In this document: in pieces, positions 33,178 through 42,221 of the stretch
Layout: the number at the start of each line of letters is the position of its first letter
How positions within the stretch are numbered: the stretch's first letter is position 1
Assembly (NCBI RefSeq): GCF_015291665.1
Contig: NZ_CP030048.1
Span: 3,410,001-3,474,000, forward strand
Direction: 5' to 3'
Source: Bradyrhizobium sp. CCBAU 53338
GTDB taxonomy: Bacteria; Pseudomonadota; Alphaproteobacteria; Rhizobiales; Xanthobacteraceae
Length of the DNA: 64,000 nucleotides
Notes under the pieces: model-generated
The model's database searches: none
Seen by the model: only the letters and a program-made list of their open reading frames with translations
What the model was told of the DNA's origin: nothing
Translations under genes and position numbers: made by a program

Positions 33178-35655
33178 TTACCTTGCCACCGACAGCTTCT
33201 CCGTAATCGCCTTGCGCAAAATGCGCGAGAGCGATTCCACCGAATACGGCTTCTGGATCAATTCAAATCCGCGATGGGCGTTTTCGGCGAGCACGTTGCT
33301 GTAGCCCGAGGTGAGGACGACGGGGAGGCCCGGATAGCGCTCGCGGATGATGCCGGCGAGCTCGACGCCGTTCATGCCGGGCATGATGACGTCGGAGAAT
33401 ACCAGATCGACCGCGAACTCGTTCTCGCCGAGGATGGCGAGCGCGGCGTTGGCGTTGGCGACACGGCGGGTGACGTAGCCGAGATCCTCCAACAGCTCGG
33501 TCGAGAACTGGCCGACATCGTCATTGTCCTCGACCACGAGCACGCGATAGCCGCGCCCGGTGGTCGCGCCTTCGCTGGTCAGCGACGCCGCTTCCTTCTC
33601 GGCGGCCGGGCTTTGTGCCTGCGGCAGATAGATCGTGAACTTTGCGCCCTTGCCAGGCGTACTCGTCACCGCGATGTCGCCCTCGGACTGTTTGGCGAAG
33701 CCGAAGGCCTGGCTGAGGCCAAGGCCGGTGCCCTTGCCGACCTCCTTGGTGGTGAAGAACGGCTCGAAGATCGCGTCGATGTTCTCGGGCGCGATGCCGC
33801 CGCCGGTGTCGGCGACCGAGATCGCGACGTAGTCGCCGCCGCGCGCCGATTGCGCACGCAGGTTCGGGATGCCCTGAACCTTGCGCACCGAAATAGTAAG
33901 GCGGCCTTCGCCGTCCATGGCGTCGCGGGCGTTGATGGCGAGGTTGATCAGCGCGGTCTCGAATTGCGCGATGTCGGCGATGGTGAAGCAGTCGGGGTCG
34001 TCGATCTCGACGACGATCTCGATACGGCCGCCGACCAGCGGCCGCACCAGCTGCGCCACGCCCTCGACCTGGCTGCCGACATTGAAGATCTGCGGCTTCA
34101 GCGGTTGCCGTCGCGCGAAGGCCAGCAGCTGCGCGGTCAGTTTTGAGGCGCGCTCGACGGTGTCGGAGATGGCGTCGACATAGCGGCGGCGGCGCTCCTC
34201 CGGCAGCTCGCGCCGGCGCAGGAAGTCGGTCGCCGAGCGGATGATGGTGAGGAGGTTGTTGAAGTCGTGCGCGACACCGCCGGTGAGCTGGCCGATCGCC
34301 TCCATCTTCTGCGACTGCCGCAACGCTTCCTCGCCGCGGCGGCGCTCGGTGATGTCGACGGCCTCGGGCACCGCGCCTGTAATGTTGCCGTGGCGGTCGA
34401 GCACCGGGCGCATGCCGAAATCGAAATCGCGCTCGCCAATGGGCAGCCGCAGCCGCATCTCCATCCGCACCGCTTCGCCCCTCAGCACGGTGTCGAAGGC
34501 CTCGCGCACGGCGGCGCTCATACCGTGGGTGGCGGTGAACCAGGGCGTTTCCCAGAACGGCTTCCCGATCACGTCCGCCGAGTCCGCCTCGATGCCGTCC
34601 AGGGCGGTACGGTTGGCGTAAAGCAGTTCGCCCTTGAGATTGACCAGGCCCTGATACTGGTTGCTGGTCGCCAGGATCGCGCGTAGCCGGGATTCGTTGG
34701 ACTCCAGCTCGGCGGTGCGCTCGACGATGCGCTCTTCCAGCGTTTCGTTGAGCTTCCGCAGCTCGATCTCGGCCTGCTTGGCAACGGTGACGTCGTGGGC
34801 GACACCGATGAAGCCGATGTGCTTGCCGGTCGGATCCCAGCGCGGCTGCGATTCCGAGCGCAGCCAGCGCCATTCGCCCGAGGCGTCCTTGTAGCGCGCC
34901 TCCAGCACGAAGGGTTTGAGCGAGGCTTCGCCCTGAACCGATTGCTGCAGGACGCGCGGCAGGTCGTCCGGGTGCAGGACCTTGCGCCAGTCGAAGGCGA
35001 TGGCCTGCTCGTAGGGCAGGCCGACGAAGTCGACATAGGCCTGGTTGGCGAAGGAGCGTGTGCGGTCGAGCTTCGTCACCCAGATCGGCACCGGCGCGCT
35101 GTCGGCGATCAGGCGAAAGCGTTCCTCGCTCTCGCGCAGCGTCTCGCGCGCGAGCGCCTGGTCGGTGACATCGATATGCGCGCCGACCAGGCGGATGGCG
35201 CGGCCGTCGGCGTCGCGCTCGATCTTGGCCACGACGCGGATCCAGCGGGTCTGGCCGTCACTCGGGCGGATGATGCGGTATTCGGCGGTGTAGTCCTCGC
35301 TGGTGCCGGCCAGCGCATCGAAGAAATGCTTGACGGTGGCGTCGCGGTCGTCGCGGTGGATGCGGCTGACCCAGTCCTCATGCGTCTCGTCGGCGGCCTC
35401 GGGCGGCAGCCCATGGATCATCAGATATTCCGGCGAGCGGCGGTTCTTGAAGCCTTCGCGGAAATCGACCTCAAGTCCACCGACCTTGCCGATGCGCTGG
35501 ATGCGCGCCAGCTCAGCCTCCCGCTCCTGGAGCGCATGATAGGCGTTGTCGCGCTCGCGCGCGATCTCTTCGAGGTGCTGGCGCAGCCTTTCGGCGGCAA
35601 GGGTCTCGGGCAAAGGATCGTTCAAGGCGTCGGCCGTTGTGATGCTGGAGCGCAC
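33178..35655 (-). CDS. PAS-rich hybrid sensor histidine kinase/response regulator
   Basis: 825 residues, no membrane segment, so a cytoplasmic sensor. Layout: coiled coil (about 20-55), three PAS domains (about 55-165, 175-300, 335-435), HisKA with phosphorylated His in [11 protein letters not shown] (near 462), HATPase_c ([39 protein letters not shown]), and a C-terminal receiver (VLVVEDNDDVGQF, Asp in LVFSDVIMPGMNG). It begins with GTG. A perfect EcfG-type promoter lies about 100 bases upstream, so it is probably made under general stress. No partner regulator is adjacent. Confidence 0.9.
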   Translation of the reverse strand: MRSSITTADALNDPLPETLAAERLRQHLEEIARERDNAYHALQEREAELARIQRIGKVGGLEVDFREGFKNRRSPEYLMIHGLPPEAADETHEDWVSRIHRDDRDATVKHFFDALAGTSEDYTAEYRIIRPSDGQTRWIRVVAKIERDADGRAIRLVGAHIDVTDQALARETLRESEERFRLIADSAPVPIWVTKLDRTRSFANQAYVDFVGLPYEQAIAFDWRKVLHPDDLPRVLQQSVQGEASLKPFVLEARYKDASGEWRWLRSESQPRWDPTGKHIGFIGVAHDVTVAKQAEIELRKLNETLEERIVERTAELESNESRLRAILATSNQYQGLVNLKGELLYANRTALDGIEADSADVIGKPFWETPWFTATHGMSAAVREAFDTVLRGEAVRMEMRLRLPIGERDFDFGMRPVLDRHGNITGAVPEAVDITERRRGEEALRQSQKMEAIGQLTGGVAHDFNNLLTIIRSATDFLRRRELPEERRRRYVDAISDTVERASKLTAQLLAFARRQPLKPQIFNVGSQVEGVAQLVRPLVGGRIEIVVEIDDPDCFTIADIAQFETALINLAINARDAMDGEGRLTISVRKVQGIPNLRAQSARGGDYVAISVADTGGGIAPENIDAIFEPFFTTKEVGKGTGLGLSQAFGFAKQSEGDIAVTSTPGKGAKFTIYLPQAQSPAAEKEAASLTSEGATTGRGYRVLVVEDNDDVGQFSTELLEDLGYVTRRVANANAALAILGENEFAVDLVFSDVIMPGMNGVELAGIIRERYPGLPVVLTSGYSNVLAENAHRGFELIQKPYSVESLSRILRKAITEKLSVAR

Positions 35656-35755
35656 GTGCCGGTCAGATACTCACACAGACACAGCGTGATAGCCATTGCT
35701 CAAAAGGGAATTGATCAGGAAACACCAGCCGCACCGGGCGTGGCTGACATGAGCG

Positions 35756-35780
35756 AACGCGGGAGCTGGCTATTTGTTCC
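35756..35780 (-). promoter_or_regulatory. EcfG-type (general stress) promoter for hybrid kinase at 33178
   Basis: On the minus strand GGAAC (35780-35776), exactly 16 bases, then CGTT (35759-35756): the consensus of the alphaproteobacterial general-stress sigma factor EcfG. Transcription would start near 35749, giving a leader of about 95 bases before the GTG. A plus-strand GGAAC at 35788-35792 followed after 17 bases by CGTA could be a weaker divergent promoter for the zinc peptidase gene. Confidence 0.6.
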
Positions 35781-35869
35781 TGAAGTTGGAACGATGAGCA
35801 GTCGGCGCGCGTATCTGCGGGGCGCCATATTTGATACCAGCAAGACACCCTTTCCGAAGAGGCTAAACC

Positions 35870-36976
35870 TTGAAGCTCTTTGTCTGCCAGGACTGCGGCA
35901 ACGTTCTCTATTTCGAGAACCGCGCCTGCGAACGCTGCGGCCACCGCGTCGCCTTCCTGCCGGAGAAGGAGACGATGTCGGCGATCGAGCCTGATGGAGC
36001 GGGCTGGAGGACGCTCGCGGACAAGGGCGAACGCCGCATGCTCTGCCGCAATGCCGAGTACGACGCCTGCAACTGGCTGACCGATGCTACCGATACCACC
36101 GGCTATTGCCGCGCCTGCCGCCACAACGGCATCGTGCCTGACCTCTCTGACCCCCTGCAACTGGGCGGTTGGCGCGAGCTGGAGGTGGCGAAGCACCGGC
36201 TGTTCTATTCCCTGATCCGCTGGAAGCTGCCGCTCCAGACCCGGCAGGAGAATCCCGAGCACGGGTTGATCTTCAACTTCCTCGCCGACGATCCCAACAG
36301 CGGGCAGAAAGTCATGACCGGCCATGACAACGGCTTGATCACGATCGCACTGACCGAGACTGACACCATCGAGCGCGAGCGGCGCAGACTGGAGATGGGC
36401 GAGCCTTACCGGACGCCGCTCGGCCATTTTCGCCACGAGGTCGGCCACTATTTCTGGGACGTGCTGGTGCGTGAGGGCGGCAGGCTGGACGAATGCCGCG
36501 CGGTGTTCGGCGATGATTCCGTTGACTACGGCGAGGCGCTGCAACGCCACTATGCCGAAGGCGCGCCGCCGGACTGGCAGCAGAACTACGTCTCGGCCTA
36601 TGCCACCATGCACCCCTGGGAAGATTTCGCGGAGACCTGGGCGCACTACCTCCACATCGTCGACACACTGGAAATGGCCTCGGAGTTCGGCATGGAGGTG
36701 CGCCCGAAGGTCGACCGCGACGGGGAGTTGTCGACGCGGATCCGTTTCAACCCCTACGAGGCGCGGGACGTCCACGCGATCGTCGACGCATGGCTGCCCT
36801 TCACCTTCGCGATGAACAGTGTCAACCGCGCCATGGGCCTGCGTGATCTCTATCCGTTCATCCTGTCACCGGCTGTGGTAGCCAAACTGGGCTTCATTCA
36901 CAGCCTGGTCCGGGACGTGGCCAAGGACCGGATCAAGGACGGGACCAAGGATAGCGCCAGGGACGGAAAAGCATAG
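35870..36976 (+). CDS. Putative zinc-binding metallopeptidase with N-terminal zinc ribbon
   Basis: 368 residues. Zinc-ribbon cysteines are at 6, 9, 20 and 23 (CQDC...CERC), with a further Cys cluster TGYCRACRHNG near residue 85. The catalytic motif HEVGHYFWD lies near residue 190, and a downstream Glu-rich stretch WEDFAETWAHYLHIVDTLE (near 250) likely gives the third zinc ligand. The architecture matches the conserved putative zinc-binding peptidase family (DUF2248/zinc_ribbon_6). Target unknown. It starts with TTG, with GAGG seven to ten bases upstream. The Lys/Asp-rich tail (KDRIKDGTKDSARDGK) is low complexity. Confidence 0.85.
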   Translation: MKLFVCQDCGNVLYFENRACERCGHRVAFLPEKETMSAIEPDGAGWRTLADKGERRMLCRNAEYDACNWLTDATDTTGYCRACRHNGIVPDLSDPLQLGGWRELEVAKHRLFYSLIRWKLPLQTRQENPEHGLIFNFLADDPNSGQKVMTGHDNGLITIALTETDTIERERRRLEMGEPYRTPLGHFRHEVGHYFWDVLVREGGRLDECRAVFGDDSVDYGEALQRHYAEGAPPDWQQNYVSAYATMHPWEDFAETWAHYLHIVDTLEMASEFGMEVRPKVDRDGELSTRIRFNPYEARDVHAIVDAWLPFTFAMNSVNRAMGLRDLYPFILSPAVVAKLGFIHSLVRDVAKDRIKDGTKDSARDGKA

Positions 36977-37152
36977 GCCGGCCGGTGGCTCAGCGAGCCT
37001 GCCGGTCTTGCGCTGGTACGCCAGAGCGGGGCGGATTTAGACCGTTGCCTCCGGCCGATTTTGCTGTACCACGACAGGATACGGCCCCGTCCCACCGGCC
37101 CGCCAACGGCGTGGGGTAGGGTCCCGCCCAAGGGACGAAGCTCAAGACAATC

Positions 37153-39168
37153 ATGTTCAAACGCATCCTGATCGCCAATCGCGGCGAAATCGCCTGCCGG
37201 GTCATCAAGACGGCCCGCAAGATGGGGATTCAGACGGTCGCCGTCTATTCCGAGGCCGACCGCGACGCCCTCCATGTCGAGATGGCCGACGAAGCCGTCC
37301 TGATCGGCCCGCCGGCTGCGGCCGAGAGCTATCTGGTCATCGAGAAGATCGTGGAGGCCTGCCGCAAGACGGGCGCCGAGGCCGTGCACCCCGGCTACGG
37401 CTTCCTCTCCGAGCGCGAGGCGTTCCCGCGGGCGCTGGAAGCCGCAGGCATCGTTTTCATCGGCCCGAACCCCGGCGCGATCGCCGCGATGGGCGACAAG
37501 ATCGAGTCCAAGAAGGCGGCCGCGAACGCCGACGTCTCGACCGTGCCGGGCTTTCTCGGCGTGATTGAAGACGCCAGGCATGCGGTCAGGATCGCCGACG
37601 CGATCGGCTACCCCGTGATGATCAAGGCCTCTGCCGGCGGCGGTGGCAAGGGCATGCGCATCGCCTACTCGACCCAGGAGGTCGCGGAGGGATTTGGGCT
37701 TGCGAAGGCGGAAGCGAAGGCGTCATTTGGCGACGACCGCGTCTTCATCGAAAAGTTCATCGTCGATCCCCGCCACATCGAGATCCAGGTGCTGGGCGAC
37801 AAGCACGGCAACGTGATCTATCTCGGCGAGCGTGAATGCTCGATCCAGCGCCGCAACCAGAAGGTCATCGAGGAAGCGCCGTCACCGCTGCTCGACGAAG
37901 CCACCCGCCGCAAGATGGGCGAGCAGGCTGTCGCACTGGCCAAGGCCGTGAACTACGATTCCGCCGGCACCGTCGAATTCGTCGCCGGACAGGACAAGAG
38001 CTTCTACTTCCTGGAAATGAACACGCGCCTCCAAGTCGAGCATCCCGTCACCGAGCTGGTCACCGGCATCGACCTCGTCGAGCAGATGATCCGCGTTGCC
38101 GCCGGCGAGAAGCTCGCGCTGGCGCAGAAGGACGTCGCGCTGACCGGCTGGGCCGTGGAGTCGCGTCTCTATGCCGAAGACCCGTTCCGCAACTTCCTGC
38201 CCTCGATCGGGCGGCTGGTGAAGTACCGCCCGCCGGCGGAAGCGAGCCAGGACGGCATCACCGTGCGCAACGACACCGGCGTGCAGGAAGGCGGCGAGAT
38301 CTCGATCCATTACGATCCGATGATCGCCAAGCTGGTCACGCACGCCCCGTCGCGCGCGGCTGCGATCGAAGCGCAGGCGACTGCGCTCGACTCGTTCTAC
38401 GTCGACGGCATCAGGCACAACATCCCGTTCCTGTCGGCGCTGATGCACCATCCGCGCTGGCGCGAGGGCCGGCTCTCGACCGGCTTCATCGCCGAGGAAT
38501 TCCCCAAGGGCTTTGCGGTGCGCGTGCCCGAAGGCGAAGTCGCGCGTCGCATCGCCGCGGTCGGCGCCGCCATCGATCACGTGTTGGGGGAGCGCAAGCG
38601 GCAGATCTCCGGCCAGATGGGCGGGCGTGTCGTGCAGCGCGAACGCCGTCGCGCGGTCTGGCTCGATCGGCAGGAAGTCCAGCTCGAGGTCGCGCGCGAA
38701 GGAGACGCCATCGCGATCCGTTTCGTCGATGCCGACGGCAAGGCAGGCAATGCGCATCTGCTGCAGTCGCCCTGGAAGCCGGGCGATCCGGTCTGGCAGG
38801 GCACCATCGACGGTCACTTCATTGCGGTGCAGACGCGCCCGATCGCCAACGGCATTCGTCTGGCGCATCAGGGCGTCGAGGTACCGGTCTATGTCTGGAC
38901 CGAAGCGGAAGCGGCCTCGGCACGCCTGATGCCGGTGACGACGGCTTCCGACACCGGCAAGAAGCTGCTTTGCCCGATGCCCGGCCTCATCGTCTCGATT
39001 GCGGTGATCGAGGGGCAGGAGGTCAAGGCCGGCGAGACGCTTGCGGTGGTCGAAGCCATGAAGATGCAGAACGTGCTGCGCGCCGAGCAGGACGGCACCG
39101 TGAAGAAGATCCACGCCACCGCGGGCGCCACGCTCGCGGTGGACGCGCTGATTTTGGAGTTTGCGTAA
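37153..39168 (+). CDS. Acyl-CoA carboxylase alpha subunit (biotin carboxylase + biotin carrier), PccA-like
   Basis: 671 residues. The biotin carboxylase part (1-450) has GYPVMIKASAGGGGKGMR for ATP, RDCSIQRRxQK-type ERECSIQRRNQKVIEEAPSP and EMNTRLQVEHPVTE. After a BT-type linker, the biotin carrier domain ends the protein with EAMKMQN and biotinyl Lys637. Length and layout match propionyl-CoA carboxylase alpha; methylcrotonyl-CoA carboxylase alpha is a less likely alternative. It carboxylates biotin using bicarbonate and ATP and needs a beta subunit, not encoded in this window. A REP element follows it. Confidence 0.93.
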   Translation: MFKRILIANRGEIACRVIKTARKMGIQTVAVYSEADRDALHVEMADEAVLIGPPAAAESYLVIEKIVEACRKTGAEAVHPGYGFLSEREAFPRALEAAGIVFIGPNPGAIAAMGDKIESKKAAANADVSTVPGFLGVIEDARHAVRIADAIGYPVMIKASAGGGGKGMRIAYSTQEVAEGFGLAKAEAKASFGDDRVFIEKFIVDPRHIEIQVLGDKHGNVIYLGERECSIQRRNQKVIEEAPSPLLDEATRRKMGEQAVALAKAVNYDSAGTVEFVAGQDKSFYFLEMNTRLQVEHPVTELVTGIDLVEQMIRVAAGEKLALAQKDVALTGWAVESRLYAEDPFRNFLPSIGRLVKYRPPAEASQDGITVRNDTGVQEGGEISIHYDPMIAKLVTHAPSRAAAIEAQATALDSFYVDGIRHNIPFLSALMHHPRWREGRLSTGFIAEEFPKGFAVRVPEGEVARRIAAVGAAIDHVLGERKRQISGQMGGRVVQRERRRAVWLDRQEVQLEVAREGDAIAIRFVDADGKAGNAHLLQSPWKPGDPVWQGTIDGHFIAVQTRPIANGIRLAHQGVEVPVYVWTEAEAASARLMPVTTASDTGKKLLCPMPGLIVSIAVIEGQEVKAGETLAVVEAMKMQNVLRAEQDGTVKKIHATAGATLAVDALILEFA

Positions 39169-39193
39169 GGCGCTCCGGAGGACAATAGGAGAC

Positions 39194-39296
39194 CCTCACC
39201 CTGGGGAGCGCGCCCCTTGGCACGCGTCTCGAAGGGCGAGGCCACCAAGCCGTAATCCTTCGAGACGCGCGCGAGAGGGCGCTCCTCGGGATGAGG
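39194..39296. repeat. Large palindromic intergenic repeat, family 3
   Basis: The arms start CCTCACCCTGGGGAGCGC and end GCGCTCCTCGGGATGAGG, with inner arms GCGTCTCGAAGG and CCTTCGAGACGCG, forming a ~100-base imperfect palindrome. It fills the gap between the carboxylase and PEP-mutase-like genes and could fold into a long RNA hairpin that separates their expression. Confidence 0.75.
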
Positions 39297-39313
39297 AATT
39301 GAGAGAGGGCACC

Positions 39314-40180
39314 ATGGCCTTTCGTTCCCGCCGCGAAAAACTGCGCCTCATCCTGTCGGGCGGGACTTGCGTCCATCCCGGCTCGGTCTATGACGCGATC
39401 TCGATCCGCATCGCGGAGGACCTCGGCTTTCCCCTCGGCATGTTCGGCGGCTCGGTCGCCTCGCTCGCGGTGCTCGGCGACCCCGACGTCACGCTGATCA
39501 CGCTCACCGAGCTTGCCGAGCAGATGCGGCGGATGTCGCGTGCGGCGGTGCTTCCGGTGCTGGTCGATGCCGATCACGGTTATGGCAATGCGCTCAACGT
39601 GCGCCGCACGGTGCAGGAGCTGGAGACGTCGGGCGCCGCCGGCCTCACCATCGAGGACACGCTGCTGCCGGCGGCCTTTGGCGAAGCCAAGGCCCAGCTG
39701 ATCTCGCTGGAGGAGGGCGTCGGCAAGATGAAGGCCGCTCTGGACGCGCGCGGTGATCCCTCGCTCGTCGTCATGGGCCGCACCGGTGCTGCCTCGATGA
39801 CCTCGATCGAGGATGCGATCCGCCGTGCCAAGGCCTATGAAGCCGCCGGCGTCGATGCGCTGTTCTTCACCGGCATCAAGTCGCGCGCGGAGCTCGAGGC
39901 CATCGTGGCCGCGACGCGTCTTCCCATCGTGCTCGGCGGCGCGCCGGATGAGCTGAGTGCGATCGACTATCTCGCGAGCCGGCGCGTTCGCATTGCGCTT
40001 CAGGGCCACGCACCGATCGCGGCGGCCATGCAGGCCGTCTACGAGGTCCAGAGGGCGTTGCGCGAGGGCACGTTGCCGAAGGCTCTCGAGGGATTGCCGT
40101 CAGCCGAGCTGACCAGTCGTGTCATGCGCGACGCCGAGGTCAGGGCGCGCAGCGCTGACCTTCTCGGACTGAAAAAATGA
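39314..40180 (+). CDS. Isocitrate lyase/PEP mutase family protein, oxaloacetate decarboxylase-like
   Basis: 288 residues forming a (beta/alpha)8 barrel. [26 protein letters not shown] (residues 14-39) and [15 protein letters not shown] (near 85) with TIEDTLLP (near 115) carry the Mg-binding acidic residues. The pattern is that of the PA4872-type oxaloacetate decarboxylase, which yields pyruvate and CO2, more than of methylisocitrate lyase. The start at 39314 follows GAGAGGG. Its stop overlaps the acylphosphatase start (ATGA). Confidence 0.85.
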   Translation: MAFRSRREKLRLILSGGTCVHPGSVYDAISIRIAEDLGFPLGMFGGSVASLAVLGDPDVTLITLTELAEQMRRMSRAAVLPVLVDADHGYGNALNVRRTVQELETSGAAGLTIEDTLLPAAFGEAKAQLISLEEGVGKMKAALDARGDPSLVVMGRTGAASMTSIEDAIRRAKAYEAAGVDALFFTGIKSRAELEAIVAATRLPIVLGGAPDELSAIDYLASRRVRIALQGHAPIAAAMQAVYEVQRALREGTLPKALEGLPSAELTSRVMRDAEVRARSADLLGLKK

Positions 40181-40476
40181 GCCGGGCAATCCTGCAGGTC
40201 ATGATCCGCGGCCGCGTCCAGGGCGTCGGCTATCGGGCCTGGGTCGAGTACCAGGCGACCGCGAGCGGCCTCGAAGGCTGGGTCCGCAACCGCAGCGACG
40301 GCAGCGTCGAGGCGCTGTTCGCCGGATCGCCGAAGCATGTCGCCGACATGGTCGCGCTCTGTCGCCACGGCCCGCCGTCGTCCCGCGTGGACAACGTCAC
40401 GAGCGAAACGGCGAGCGTGGATGAACTGAGCCTGCGCAGGACAGGGGAGGCGTTTTCGGTGTTGCCGACGGTGTGA
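40177..40476 (+). CDS. acyP: Acylphosphatase
   Basis: 99 residues, the usual length. [19 protein letters not shown] carries the phosphate-binding loop and catalytic Arg (near residue 20), and [18 protein letters not shown] the catalytic Asn (near 38). It hydrolyses acyl phosphates such as acetyl phosphate or carbamoyl phosphate in the cytoplasm. It is translationally coupled (ATGA) to the oxaloacetate decarboxylase-like gene, an uncommon pairing. A palindromic repeat follows. Confidence 0.93.
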   Translation: MSRAILQVMIRGRVQGVGYRAWVEYQATASGLEGWVRNRSDGSVEALFAGSPKHVADMVALCRHGPPSSRVDNVTSETASVDELSLRRTGEAFSVLPTV

Positions 40477-40495
40477 GTGCAGCCTCAAAGAAGGT

Positions 40496-40535
40496 CCTCA
40501 TGGCCGGGCTTGTCCGGACAAGCCCGGCGATGAGG
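40496..40535. repeat. Perfect-core palindrome between convergent genes
   Basis: CCTCAT-N2-CCGGGCTTGTCC is mirrored by GGACAAGCCCGG-N2-ATGAGG. It lies between the convergent acylphosphatase and hybrid-kinase genes, so it may be both a repeat of family 4 and a two-way terminator, though neither side has a T-run. Confidence 0.65.
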
Positions 40536-40552
40536 CCGTGGAGGCGGTAGTA

Positions 40553-42073
40553 TCACCTCGGCAGCTTCGAAATCGCTTCGCTCAGCTCGTGGATCTCATA
40601 CGGCTTGCGCAGGATCGGGAAGTCGCCGCGGACGCCGGCGGCGGCTTCGCTGTAGCCGCTTGCGAGCAGGATCGGCAGTTCGGGATGGGTCTGGCGCAGA
40701 TGATGGGCGAGGCCGAGCCCGTCCATCTTGCCGGGCATGACGATGTCGGAGAAGACAAAGTCGACGCCGTTGTTCTCGAGCTCGCGTAGCGCGGATTCCG
40801 CATCCGCAACCCGGCGCACGTGATAGCCGAGCTGTTCCAGCAGGCCGATGCTGACGATGGCGACGTCGGGATTGTCCTCGACCAGCAACACCGTGCCGCT
40901 GCCGCGCACTGGCAGCGTCTCAGGTGGTTCGCTCAGTGCGGCTGCGGTCGCGCGCGGCAGCAGGATGGTGAAGGTCGTGCCCTTGCCGAGTTCACTCGAG
41001 ACCTTGACCGTGCCGCCGGCCTGATGCGCAAAGCCGTGCACCTGTGACAGGCCGAGGCCAGTGCCTTTTCCGACCGGCTTGGTCGTGAAGAACGGCTCGA
41101 AAATCTTGTCGACCACGTCGGAGGGGATGCCGAGCCCGGTATCGGCGACGGTGATCGCGACGTATTCGCCGCGATGGAGCGGATCGTCCAGCACGATGTT
41201 ATGCGCGCCGATGGTGACCGTGCCGCCGTCGGGCATGGCATCGCGCGCGTTGATGACGAGATTGAGCAGTCCAGTCTCGAATTCCGAAATGTCGGCCTTG
41301 ACCGGCCAGACGTCGCGCCCGATGTCGAAGGCGAGGCGAACCGCGCTGCCGACGCCGGCATGGAGCACCTCGCGGATCGCCTCGATGCGATCGCCGAAAC
41401 GGATCGCCTGCGGATTGACGCTCTGCCGCCGCGCAAAGCTCAAGAGTTGCCCCGTCAGCGCGGCGCCGCGCTTGGCGGCGGTCTCGATCGCCAGGATCGC
41501 ACGCTGGAATTTCGAATCGTCAGGGTCACCCTTCTTCAGAATGTGAAGGCTGCCGCTGATGATCATCAGCAGATTGTTGAAGTCGTGCGCGACGCCGCCG
41601 GTGAGCTGGCCGAGGGCGTCGAACTTCTGCGACTCCGCAAGCTGCGTCTGCATCGCCTCGAGCTTGATCTGGGTGTTCCGGCGCTCGGTGATGTCGCGGG
41701 TGATCTTGGCAAACCCGACCAGCGCCCCGTCCTCGTAGATCGGGTCGATGATGACACTCGCCCAGAAGAAGGTGCCGTCCTTGCGGACGCGCCAACCTTC
41801 CTCCTCGTAGCGTCCCTGGTCGCGCGCGATGCCGAGCGCACGGGCAGGCTTGCCGTTGGCCCGGTCGGTCTCGGTATAGAAGCGCGAGAAATGCTGGCCG
41901 AGAATCTCGTCTGGCGAATAGCCCTTGATCCGCTCGCCGCCGATGTTCCAGCTCGTGATGATCCCGTTGGGATCGAGCATATAGAGGGCGTAGTCCGCGA
42001 CTCCCTCAACCAACAGCCGGAAACTCCGTTCGCTTTCGAACAAGTCTCTCTGTTGACTGGACTTTTTCACCAT
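40553..42073 (-). CDS. PAS hybrid sensor histidine kinase/response regulator
   Basis: 506 residues from the ATG at 42073; the frame continues to a TTG at 42157, which is upstream of the predicted promoter. One PAS domain (about 10-140; [23 protein letters not shown]), HisKA with [13 protein letters not shown] (His near 162), HATPase_c ([38 protein letters not shown]), and a C-terminal receiver ([13 protein letters not shown]; Asp in [14 protein letters not shown]). It is soluble. A strong AGGTGGGG site precedes the ATG, and an exact EcfG promoter places transcription start about 20 bases before it. Confidence 0.9.
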   Translation of the reverse strand: MVKKSSQQRDLFESERSFRLLVEGVADYALYMLDPNGIITSWNIGGERIKGYSPDEILGQHFSRFYTETDRANGKPARALGIARDQGRYEEEGWRVRKDGTFFWASVIIDPIYEDGALVGFAKITRDITERRNTQIKLEAMQTQLAESQKFDALGQLTGGVAHDFNNLLMIISGSLHILKKGDPDDSKFQRAILAIETAAKRGAALTGQLLSFARRQSVNPQAIRFGDRIEAIREVLHAGVGSAVRLAFDIGRDVWPVKADISEFETGLLNLVINARDAMPDGGTVTIGAHNIVLDDPLHRGEYVAITVADTGLGIPSDVVDKIFEPFFTTKPVGKGTGLGLSQVHGFAHQAGGTVKVSSELGKGTTFTILLPRATAAALSEPPETLPVRGSGTVLLVEDNPDVAIVSIGLLEQLGYHVRRVADAESALRELENNGVDFVFSDIVMPGKMDGLGLAHHLRQTHPELPILLASGYSEAAAGVRGDFPILRKPYEIHELSEAISKLPR

Positions 42074-42097
42074 TCCGGACCCCACCTCGACGGGGGC

Positions 42098-42140
42098 AAA
42101 CGTTCCAGAGGGCGTTTGGTTCCAGGTTTCTGGAACGTTT
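42098..42140 (-). promoter_or_regulatory. EcfG-type promoter within nested inverted repeats, hybrid kinase at 40553
   Basis: On the minus strand GGAAC (42123-42119), 16 bases, then CGTT (42102-42099), matching the EcfG consensus exactly. Around it are perfect 12-base arms AAACGTTCCAGA (42098-42109) and TCTGGAACGTTT (42129-42140), and inside them GTTCCAG-N4-CTGGAAC (42119-42136). The inverted repeat could let a second regulator bind over the promoter. Confidence 0.65.
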
Positions 42141-42221
42141 TTAGGCAAATCAAGCAAACGGTATGCAGGAGGCGAGGCGGCGTGACGGCGGTCGACGCCT
42201 TCGAGGCGATCCTGTGAGATG

